Shown here in pieces: positions 1 to 5,707 of a stretch of 8,473 bases of DNA. The first letter of the stretch is position 1; the number at the start of each line of letters is the position of its first letter. Origin of the DNA: Pseudomonadota bacterium. Its GTDB lineage: Bacteria > Pseudomonadota > Gammaproteobacteria > Acidithiobacillales > Acidithiobacillaceae. Below the pieces are notes generated by a model, which saw nothing but the letters and a program-made list of their open reading frames with translations, was not told where the DNA came from and made no database searches. The position numbers were made by a program, and so were the translations under genes. The stretch spans positions 1 to 8,473 of the forward strand of contig JAKBXD010000080.1 of assembly GCA_021840785.1 (NCBI GenBank). Direction: 5' to 3'.

Positions 1-1399
1 GGAAGGCTTGGCGGTGGCTCTGGTCAATCTGGACCCGCTCATCAGCCTGATCCGGGCGGCGGCCAGCCCGGCGGAAGCCAAGGCGCAGATGCTGGCGAAG
101 TCCTGGGAGCCGGGCATGGTCGCGGCGCTGCTGGTCGAACGTGGCGAACCCTCGGAGGGGATGCACGCGGACGGATATCACCTGTCCGAGTTGCAGGCCC
201 AGGCCATTCTCGATTTGCGTTTGCACCGTCTGACGGGGCTGGAGCAGGACAAAATCCGCGATGAATATCTGGCCTTGCTGGATCGCATCCGCGAGTTGCT
301 GGAGATTCTCGGCTCGAAGACCCGGCTCATGGAGGTCATCCGCGAAGAGCTGGTGGCCATCCGCGATCAGTACGGGGATGCCCGGCGCAGCGAGATCGTG
401 GCGGATACCGGTGATATTTCGACGGAAGATCTGATTACCGAAGAGGAAATGGTGGTGACCTTCACCCACGCCGGTTATATCAAGGCGCAGCCGGTGACGG
501 TCTTCAATGCCCAGAGACGGGGCGGCAAGGGCAAGATGGCCACCACCACCAAAGAAGAAGATTTTGTCGAACGCATGTTCTGCGCTTCGACCCATGCCTA
601 TTGTCTATTCTTCAGCAATCTCGGTAAGGTTTTCTGGCAAAAGGTATATCAGTTACCGCAGGCGGGTCGTGGCGCCAAGGGCAAGCCTATCGTCAACATG
701 CTGTCCCTGGCACCCACGGAACGCATCACCGCCGTGTTGCCGGTTCGTGACTTTACCGAAGGACAGTTTGTCTGCATGGTAACCTCCCATGGTGTCGTCA
801 AAAAGACGCCGGTCATGGAGTATTCCCGCCCGCGCAGTCAGGGGATCAATGCCATCAACCTCGACCCCGGTGATCGTCTGGTCGCCGTTGGCCTCTCCGA
901 CGGGCAGCGCGAATTCATGCTCTTTACCCGGCATGGTATGGCGGTGCGTTTCCCCGAGGCGAAAACCCGGGCCATGGGGCGTAATGCCCGGGGTGTGCGC
1001 GGCATCAGTCTGGAAGAAAATGATCGGGTGATCTCGGCACAGTGGGTGGATTCCAGTCAGGTGATCCTCACCACTACGGCCAATGGCTACGGTAAATTGA
1101 CGGAAGTGGATGAATACCGCCGCACCAATCGGGGCGGGAAGGGCGTTATTGCCATCCAGACCAACGCGCGTAATGGCGATGTGGTCGGCGCGCTGGCGGT
1201 AACGGAGCGGGACGAATTGATGCTGGTCTCTGATCATGGCACCCTGATTCGTATAGCGATTAACAGTATTCGTCGTACCGGCCGGAATGCGCAGGGGGTG
1301 CGCCTGATTAACCTGGGCGAGGGCGAGCAACTGGCGGGACTGGCATTGATTGCCGATACGGAAGAAGAGGAGGGGGAGCAGACCGATCTGCCCCAGTAA
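1..1399 (+). CDS. gyrA: DNA gyrase subunit A, C-terminal part (5' truncated by window edge)
   Basis: GyrA is the DNA-breaking and DNA-wrapping subunit of the A2B2 gyrase that introduces negative supercoils. The first complete codon starts at base 2 and the frame reads EGLAVAL, which in E. coli GyrA (875 aa) lies near residue 380. The winged-helix and tower parts with the catalytic tyrosine are therefore outside the window. Visible here are the end of the tower/coiled-coil region (QAQAILDLRL to EVIREEL, about bases 190-350) and then a C-terminal beta-pinwheel. Six blade repeats can be counted, each starting with an AG/LG/HG/NG turn (AGYIK, LGKVF, HGVVK, HGMAV, NGYGK, HGTLI). The canonical GyrA box QRRGGKG is at 512-532, which separates gyrase from ParC. 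The acidic tail (EEEEGE) is short compared with E. coli. The stop TAA is at 1397-1399. No terminator separates it from serC. Confidence 0.98.
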   Translation, partial: EGLAVALVNLDPLISLIRAAASPAEAKAQMLAKSWEPGMVAALLVERGEPSEGMHADGYHLSELQAQAILDLRLHRLTGLEQDKIRDEYLALLDRIRELLEILGSKTRLMEVIREELVAIRDQYGDARRSEIVADTGDISTEDLITEEEMVVTFTHAGYIKAQPVTVFNAQRRGGKGKMATTTKEEDFVERMFCASTHAYCLFFSNLGKVFWQKVYQLPQAGRGAKGKPIVNMLSLAPTERITAVLPVRDFTEGQFVCMVTSHGVVKKTPVMEYSRPRSQGINAINLDPGDRLVAVGLSDGQREFMLFTRHGMAVRFPEAKTRAMGRNARGVRGISLEENDRVISAQWVDSSQVILTTTANGYGKLTEVDEYRRTNRGGKGVIAIQTNARNGDVVGALAVTERDELMLVSDHGTLIRIAINSIRRTGRNAQGVRLINLGEGEQLAGLALIADTEEEEGEQTDLPQ

Positions 1400-1407
1400 C
1401 ACACACC

Positions 1408-2496
1408 ATGAACTATCCCGTTTATAATTTTGGTGCGGGCCCGGCGATGCTTCCCCGTGTGGTGCTGGAGCAGGTGCAGGCGGAGTTGCTCGACTGGCAT
1501 GGCCGCGGTATTTCGGTCATGGAAATGAGCCATCGCGGTGCAGATTATATGCAGATTATCGCCGAGGCCGAGCAGGACCTCCGCGACCTCCTGCAGGTTC
1601 CCGCTCATTATAAGGTGCTATTTTTGCAGGGCGGTGCGACCCTGCAGTTTGCCATGGTTCCTCTCAACCTGCTGCGCGGTCATGCGCGGGCGAGCTATGT
1701 GCAGACCGGTATCTGGTCTGCGAAAGCCATAGCAGAGGCCAAGCGTTTTGCGACCGTGGAAGTGGCGGCCAGCAATGCGGATCGTCAGGCCCGTGTGGTG
1801 CCTCTACAATCGGAGTGGCGGGTTAGCGCTGATACGGCCTATGTGCATATTGCCGGAAATGAAACCATCGGTGGTCTGGAGTTCGATTTTGTCCCGGAAC
1901 TGGGCGATATTCCGCTGGTGAGTGATGCCTCTTCCCACATCCTCTCGAAGCCGGTGGATGTCAGCCGGTTTGGCCTTATTTATGCCGGTGCCCAAAAAAA
2001 CATCGGGCCGGCCGGCCTGACCCTGGCCATCATCCGCGACGACCTCATCGGTCATGCGCCGGCCGGTACTGCAACCATGCTGGACTATGCCGTGCATGCT
2101 AAAGAGGATTCCATGCACAATACGCCCCCGACCTTTGCCATTTACGTGGCCGGTCTGGTGTTCAAATGGTTGCAACAATTGGGTGGCTTGGACGCCATGG
2201 CGGAGATCAATGCGCGTAAGGCGGCTTTGCTTTACGCGGGTATCGATAATTCCGGCGGTTTCTATACCAATGCCATAGAGCACCGCAACCGCTCGCGGAT
2301 GAATGTGCCGTTCACCTTGCATGACGCAGCGCTGGACAAGGTATTCCTGAAAGAAGCGGATGCGCAGGGACTCCTTCAACTCAAGGGGCACCGCCTGCTG
2401 GGTGGTATGCGTGCGTCTATCTACAATGCAATGCCGGAGGCCGGGGTACTGGCACTGGTTGACTTCATGCGGGATTTCGCCCGCCGCCAGGGTTAG
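1408..2496 (+). CDS. serC: Phosphoserine/phosphohydroxythreonine aminotransferase
   Basis: SerC is a cytoplasmic PLP enzyme that transfers the amino group of glutamate to 3-phosphohydroxypyruvate, giving phosphoserine. The same enzyme makes 4-phosphohydroxythreonine for PLP synthesis (role also called PdxF). The 362 aa equal the E. coli length. Seen in the sequence: N-terminal NFGAGPAMLP, substrate-binding MSHRG (H42, R43), QGGAT at 74-78, the PLP-stacking Trp in TGIWSAKA (W103), the cofactor-binding Asp in VSDASS (D173), and the Schiff-base lysine in YAGAQKNIGPAG (K197). The HNTPPT motif is also present. ATG 1408 fits the family N-terminus and no in-frame start lies just upstream. It begins 8 nt after gyrA and has no Shine-Dalgarno sequence at a usable distance. 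The nearest purine run (1367-1378) is about 30 nt away inside gyrA, so coupling to gyrA translation is likely (inference). The usual Asp after NETI is Gly here (NETIGG). Confidence 0.97.
   Translation: MNYPVYNFGAGPAMLPRVVLEQVQAELLDWHGRGISVMEMSHRGADYMQIIAEAEQDLRDLLQVPAHYKVLFLQGGATLQFAMVPLNLLRGHARASYVQTGIWSAKAIAEAKRFATVEVAASNADRQARVVPLQSEWRVSADTAYVHIAGNETIGGLEFDFVPELGDIPLVSDASSHILSKPVDVSRFGLIYAGAQKNIGPAGLTLAIIRDDLIGHAPAGTATMLDYAVHAKEDSMHNTPPTFAIYVAGLVFKWLQQLGGLDAMAEINARKAALLYAGIDNSGGFYTNAIEHRNRSRMNVPFTLHDAALDKVFLKEADAQGLLQLKGHRLLGGMRASIYNAMPEAGVLALVDFMRDFARRQG
1995..2017 (+). other. A-AAA-AAC slippery heptamer followed by GC palindrome within serC
   Basis: In the serC frame the codons CAA AAA AAC (Q196-K197-N198) form the heptamer A-AAA-AAC at 1995-2001, a sequence type known to permit -1 ribosomal slippage. 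Four bases later comes the 12-nt perfect palindrome GGCCGGCCGGCC (2006-2017). A -1 shift would end at TAA 2100-2102 and give a product of about 231 aa. The sequence pattern is certain. Any function is speculative because all these codons encode the conserved active-site segment. Confidence 0.25.
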
Positions 2497-2501
2497 GGAG
2501 G
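2497..2501 (+). promoter_or_regulatory. Ribosome binding site of pheA
   Basis: GGAGG sits directly after the serC stop codon and 10 nt before GTG 2512. It supports the GTG as the true pheA start, and it is one of the few clear Shine-Dalgarno sequences in the block. Confidence 0.75.
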
Positions 2502-2511
2502 CACCTTATCC

Positions 2512-3588
2512 GTGAGTGTACGAACGCTTCCCGAATTGCGCGGGGTCATTGATCAGGTGGATGCACAAATCCTCCAGTTGCTGGCGGAGCGGGGCCGCCT
2601 GGCCGCTGAGGTCGGTGCAGTGAAGCGTGCCGCTGACGAGACGAATTTTTATTATCCCGACCGGGAGTCGGAGATTCTTCGCCGGGTGATGGCGGAGAAT
2701 CCGGGACCCTTTTCCGCGGAGCAAATTGCCACTATCTTCCGCGAAATCATTTCTGCTGGTCTGGCCCTGGAAGAGCCGTTACAGGTGGCTTACCTCGGCC
2801 CGGCAGGTACCTTCTCGCAAATGGCGGCGCAAAAGCATTTCGGGCGGGCTGCGGTATTTCAGTCGACGGCAGGCATTGCCGAGATTTTCCGTCTGGTAGA
2901 CAGTGATCAGGTCCGCTTCGGCGTGGTGCCGGTGGAAAACAGCACTGAGGGCTCCGTCAACCTCAGCCTCGATCTGCTGTTGGATTATCCGCTGCATATT
3001 TGCGGTGAGGTGCAGTTACGTATCGTCCATAATCTGGTGGCTAAATGCTCTATGGATACGATCCAGCGCGTCTATGTGCACTACCAGACCCGTGCCCAGT
3101 GTCGCCAGTGGCTTGCGGCACATCTGCCGCGGGTGCAATTGGTGGATGTCTCCAGCAATGCTGTGGCGGCTGAACGAGCAGCGGCGGATGCCGAAGGTGG
3201 TGCTATTTCCACTACGGTGGCTGCGGAAGCTTACGGCCTTGATATTCTGGCTGCGGGTATTGAAGACAATCCCGAGAACACCACGCGCTTTTGGGTGATC
3301 GGTAAGATCAGTACCCGTTCCACCGGGAACGACAAGACCAGTCTGGTGGTCGCCGCGGCCAATCGTCCGGGGAGCCTGCATGCGCTGCTGTCACCATTGG
3401 CCAGTGCGGGGATCAGCCTCACGCGCATCGAGTCGCGACCGGCACGCTCGGCCATCTGGGAATACATCTTTTATCTCGATCTGCTCGGTCATTGTCAGGA
3501 TGCCGCCATTGCACCGGTGCTGGATGCCCTCGCGCAACAGGCGTCTTTCTATCGCTGCCTCGGCAGTTATCCCAGGGCGGTATTTTAA
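2512..3588 (+). CDS. pheA: Bifunctional chorismate mutase / prephenate dehydratase (P-protein)
   Basis: This cytoplasmic enzyme rearranges chorismate to prephenate and then decarboxylates and dehydrates it to phenylpyruvate, the committed steps to phenylalanine. The 358 aa hold three domains in the usual order. An AroQ-type helical chorismate mutase spans about 1-90 (R10, R27, K38, R51 and E52 match the E. coli active-site pattern). Prephenate dehydratase spans about 91-268 (VAYLGPAGTFS, VPVENSTEGSV, and TTRFWVIG with the catalytic Thr258). A C-terminal ACT domain spans about 275-358, with RPGSLH and ESRP, the motifs that bind phenylalanine for feedback inhibition in this family. The length and the ALEEP segment at the mutase end resemble the Pseudomonas P-protein more than the E. 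coli one. The GTG start has a good ribosome binding site. The stop TAA overlaps the hisC ATG by one base, so translation is probably coupled. Confidence 0.97.
   Translation: MSVRTLPELRGVIDQVDAQILQLLAERGRLAAEVGAVKRAADETNFYYPDRESEILRRVMAENPGPFSAEQIATIFREIISAGLALEEPLQVAYLGPAGTFSQMAAQKHFGRAAVFQSTAGIAEIFRLVDSDQVRFGVVPVENSTEGSVNLSLDLLLDYPLHICGEVQLRIVHNLVAKCSMDTIQRVYVHYQTRAQCRQWLAAHLPRVQLVDVSSNAVAAERAAADAEGGAISTTVAAEAYGLDILAAGIEDNPENTTRFWVIGKISTRSTGNDKTSLVVAAANRPGSLHALLSPLASAGISLTRIESRPARSAIWEYIFYLDLLGHCQDAAIAPVLDALAQQASFYRCLGSYPRAVF
3574..3580 (+). promoter_or_regulatory. Ribosome binding site of hisC
   Basis: AGGGCGG lies 7 nt upstream of ATG 3588, inside the last codons of pheA. It favours 3588 over the earlier in-frame start at 3492, which would add 32 residues with no resemblance to the family and would overlap pheA by about 97 nt. 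Confidence 0.55.
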
Positions 3589-4685
3589 TGTGCAATAAAT
3601 ATCTGGAATATGCGGCAGCGGGGGTGTCCGATTTGCGTCCTTATCAGCCGGGTAAGCCCTTGGCGGAACTGGAACGGGAACAGGGCATCCGTGATGCCAT
3701 CAAGCTGGCTTCCAATGAAAATCCGTTGGGGCCGGGTCCCATGACGCTGGCGGCTATTCGTGCGGCGCTGCCTACCCTGGCCTTGTATCCCGAGGGATCA
3801 GCGCCGGAGTTACGCGCGTTGCTGGCGCGTCAGTTGGATCTGGACCCCAGGCAATTTATCTTCGGCAACGGTTCCGATCAGGTGGTGGAGTTTGCCGTGC
3901 GCGCCTTTGCCGGGCCGGGTACCGAGGTAATTGTTTCACAGTACGCCTTTGCTGCTTATGCCATTGCTGCGCAAGCGAGTGGAGCGACCGTGCGGATTGC
4001 CCCGGCGCGGAACTACGGTCATGACCTGGAGGCCATGGCCGGTCTGCTCAACGCACAAACCCGGCTGGTTTTTATCGCCAATCCCAATAATCCCACGGGT
4101 ACGTACCTTACCGCAGCGGCGCTGGAGACCTTCATCGACAGTGTACCCTCGCATGCCCTGGTGGTGCTGGATGAGGCTTATCTGGAACTGATGGATGCCG
4201 CGGATTATCCCGACGGTAAGCACTGGCTGCGACGCTTCGGTAATTTGATGCTTACCCGGACCTTTTCTAAGGCCTATGGGCTGGCAGGCCTGCGTTGCGG
4301 TTACGGCATTGGCCACCCCGACCTGATAGCAGTGCTGGAGCGGGTTCGTCAGCCATTCAATGTCAATACCTTGGCGCAGGTGGCAGCGCACGCTGCGCTC
4401 ACGGACCTCGCTCATCTGCGGGCTACCTTGGCCAACAATCACCAGGGGATGGTGACCCTCCGCGACGGATTACATAATCTTGGATTGACAATCTTGCCGC
4501 CTGCAGGCAACTTTACGGCCTTTGCCGTACCAGGGGGTGGACAGCGCGTCTATGACGCGCTGTTGCAGCGGGGTGTGATCATCCGGCCGTTGATCCCTTA
4601 CGGCATGCCGGATCATCTGCGAGTCAGTGTTGGCCTGCCGGTGGAAAATCAACGCTTTCTAAAAATGCTGGGCGAGGTCCTGTAA
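3588..4685 (+). CDS. hisC: Histidinol-phosphate / aromatic aminotransferase
   Basis: HisC is a PLP-dependent class I/II aminotransferase of 365 aa when started at ATG 3588. The family converts imidazole acetol phosphate to histidinol phosphate. Members inside aromatic gene clusters often also transaminate phenylpyruvate, 4-hydroxyphenylpyruvate or prephenate. Seen in the sequence: SNENPLGP (42-49), GNGSDQ for the cofactor phosphate (93-98), NPNNPTG (165-171), the PLP-pyridine Asp in VLDEAY (D195), the Schiff-base lysine in TFSKAYGLAGLR (K228) with R236, and the carboxylate-binding Arg in HLRVSVG (R345). All expected catalytic residues are present. The start is set by the overlap with the pheA stop, by AGGGCGG upstream and by the family N-terminus. 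Its place between pheA and the DAHP synthase gene suggests a phenylalanine/tyrosine role, perhaps with histidine synthesis as well. Substrate range cannot be read from the sequence. Confidence 0.93.
   Translation: MCNKYLEYAAAGVSDLRPYQPGKPLAELEREQGIRDAIKLASNENPLGPGPMTLAAIRAALPTLALYPEGSAPELRALLARQLDLDPRQFIFGNGSDQVVEFAVRAFAGPGTEVIVSQYAFAAYAIAAQASGATVRIAPARNYGHDLEAMAGLLNAQTRLVFIANPNNPTGTYLTAAALETFIDSVPSHALVVLDEAYLELMDAADYPDGKHWLRRFGNLMLTRTFSKAYGLAGLRCGYGIGHPDLIAVLERVRQPFNVNTLAQVAAHAALTDLAHLRATLANNHQGMVTLRDGLHNLGLTILPPAGNFTAFAVPGGGQRVYDALLQRGVIIRPLIPYGMPDHLRVSVGLPVENQRFLKMLGEVL
4541..4563 (+). repeat. Perfect 10-bp inverted repeat with 3-nt loop inside hisC
   Basis: ACAGCGCGTC (4541-4550), loop TAT, then GACGCGCTGT (4554-4563) form a perfect GC-rich hairpin about 130 nt before the DAHP synthase start. 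A G-U pair (4540/4564) could extend it in RNA. No T-run follows, so it is not a classical intrinsic terminator. Function is unknown. Confidence 0.5.
4674..4677 (+). promoter_or_regulatory. Probable weak ribosome binding site of the DAHP synthase gene
   Basis: GAGG in the last hisC codons lies 12 nt before ATG 4690, slightly far from the optimum. It probably works together with coupling from the hisC stop 4 nt upstream. Confidence 0.35.
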
Positions 4686-4689
4686 TCCC

Positions 4690-5706
4690 ATGATCGTCAT
4701 TGTTAAACCACAAGCTACCGCAGAGCAGATGGAGCACTTGCTGGAGCGTATCCGCCAGTTTGGCCTGCAGCCCATGGTCAGTACCGGTTCCGAGCGCACC
4801 GTGGTCGGTTTGTTAGGAGATGAGCGGTTGTTGCCTGAGGGAGCGCTGGAATCCTTGCCCGCCGTGGAACAGGTCATGCCTATTCTAAAGCCCTACAAGC
4901 TCGTGAGCCGCGAGTTCAAATCCACCGATACGGTGATCGAGGTGCGTGGTATCCCCATCGGTGGCAAGCAGATTCAAGTGATCGCTGGCCCCTGTTCGGT
5001 CGAAACACCGGAGCAGATGCGTAGCTCTGCGGAGGCCGTCAAGGCGGCAGGCTGCCGTCTGATGCGCGGCGGAGCTTTCAAACCCCGCACCAGTCCCTAC
5101 ACCTTCCAAGGCGTGGGCGATGAAGGTCTGGATTATTTCCGGTCCGCCGCCGACGCGGTCGGTCTGCCCATCGTCACCGAACTGATGGATGTCCGCAAGA
5201 TTGATCTTTTCCTCGAAAAAGGAGTGGACATCATTCAGATCGGCACGCGCAACATGCAAAACTTCGATCTCCTCAAAGAGGTCGGGCGTCTGGATGTGCC
5301 GATCATACTCAAGCGCGGCCTGAGCGCCACCATTAAGGAATGGCTCATGGCGGCTGAATATATCGCTGCTCACGGCAATCACCGGATTATCTTCGCCGAG
5401 CGCGGTATTCGCACCTTTGAGACGGCCTATCGTAATGTCCTTGACGTCACCGCTATTCCGGTTCTTAAGCGGGAGACGCACTTGCCGGTTATCGTCGATC
5501 CCAGTCACGCTGGCGGCAAGGCCTGGCTCGTACCGCAATTGTCCAAGGCCGCCATCGCCGCCGGTGCGGATGGCTTGCTGGTGGAGTCGCATCCCTGTCC
5601 CGAAGAAGCCTGGTGCGATGCCGATCAGGCCTTGAGTCCGCAGCAACTCATGACGTTGATGGGTGATTTGCGTAGAATCGCCGAGGCCATCGGTCGCGAA
5701 CTCTAG
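4690..5706 (+). CDS. aroF: 3-deoxy-7-phosphoheptulonate (DAHP) synthase, type I-beta with N-terminal regulatory domain
   Basis: This enzyme condenses phosphoenolpyruvate and erythrose-4-phosphate to DAHP, the first and usually most regulated step of aromatic synthesis. The 338 aa match the Thermotoga maritima enzyme in length and layout. A ferredoxin-like (ACT-like) regulatory domain spans about 1-65 (MIVIVKPQAT, GSERTVVGLLGD), followed by the linker LKPYKLVSREF and a TIM barrel. Barrel motifs are AGPCSVE (metal ligand C102), AFKPRTSPY (K131), QIGTRNMQNF, ILKRG (K208, R209), ERGIRTFE, DPSHAGG (H273), VESHP (E299) and D310, giving the full metal set Cys-His-Glu-Asp. It is not the I-alpha type of E. 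coli AroF/G/H. By analogy with Thermotoga, feedback by tyrosine/phenylalanine through the N-terminal domain is likely. S31 is kept, but the position of Thermotoga His29 is Met. ATG 4690 gives the expected N-terminus. The symbol is a convention, since databases also use aroG for this family. Confidence 0.95.
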   Translation: MIVIVKPQATAEQMEHLLERIRQFGLQPMVSTGSERTVVGLLGDERLLPEGALESLPAVEQVMPILKPYKLVSREFKSTDTVIEVRGIPIGGKQIQVIAGPCSVETPEQMRSSAEAVKAAGCRLMRGGAFKPRTSPYTFQGVGDEGLDYFRSAADAVGLPIVTELMDVRKIDLFLEKGVDIIQIGTRNMQNFDLLKEVGRLDVPIILKRGLSATIKEWLMAAEYIAAHGNHRIIFAERGIRTFETAYRNVLDVTAIPVLKRETHLPVIVDPSHAGGKAWLVPQLSKAAIAAGADGLLVESHPCPEEAWCDADQALSPQQLMTLMGDLRRIAEAIGREL

Positions 5707-5707
5707 C

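Noticed and set aside
254..366. Four copies of ATCCGCGA at 254, 287, 338 and 359
   Set aside because: All spacings are multiples of three and all encode Ile-Arg-Asp/Glu in the GyrA helical region, so protein sequence and codon preference explain them.
966..992. Inverted repeat CCCGGGC / GCCCGGG in gyrA
   Set aside because: Only 7 bp, GC-only and inside conserved blade codons; no terminator features follow.
653..1402. A 249-codon open frame on the minus strand opposite gyrA
   Set aside because: It is a shadow of gyrA: no ribosome binding site or recognisable domain, and its sequence is explained by the conserved GyrA codons.
1994..2017. Possible minus-strand terminator (GC palindrome followed by seven T on the minus strand) in serC
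   Set aside because: The palindrome can form only a 4-bp stem with a loop, there is no minus-strand gene to end, and the bases encode the conserved AQKNIGPAG motif.
2092..2118. Inverted repeat GTGCATG / CATGCAC with 13-nt loop in serC
   Set aside because: It falls on conserved codons (including the MHNTPP motif) and is short with a long loop, so chance is enough.
3492..3587. Upstream in-frame start for hisC adding 32 residues
   Set aside because: The extension overlaps pheA, has no aminotransferase similarity, and ATG 3588 has a ribosome binding site and the stop-start overlap.
4473..4513. Possible internal promoter elements in hisC (CATAAT at 4473-4478, TTGACA at 4485-4490)
   Set aside because: The two elements are in the wrong order to pair, and neither has a good partner at 16-18 nt, so I do not call a promoter.
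5663..5707. Upstream in-frame GTG start for tyrA
   Set aside because: It overlaps the end of the DAHP synthase gene and adds 15 non-family residues before the normal Rossmann N-terminus.
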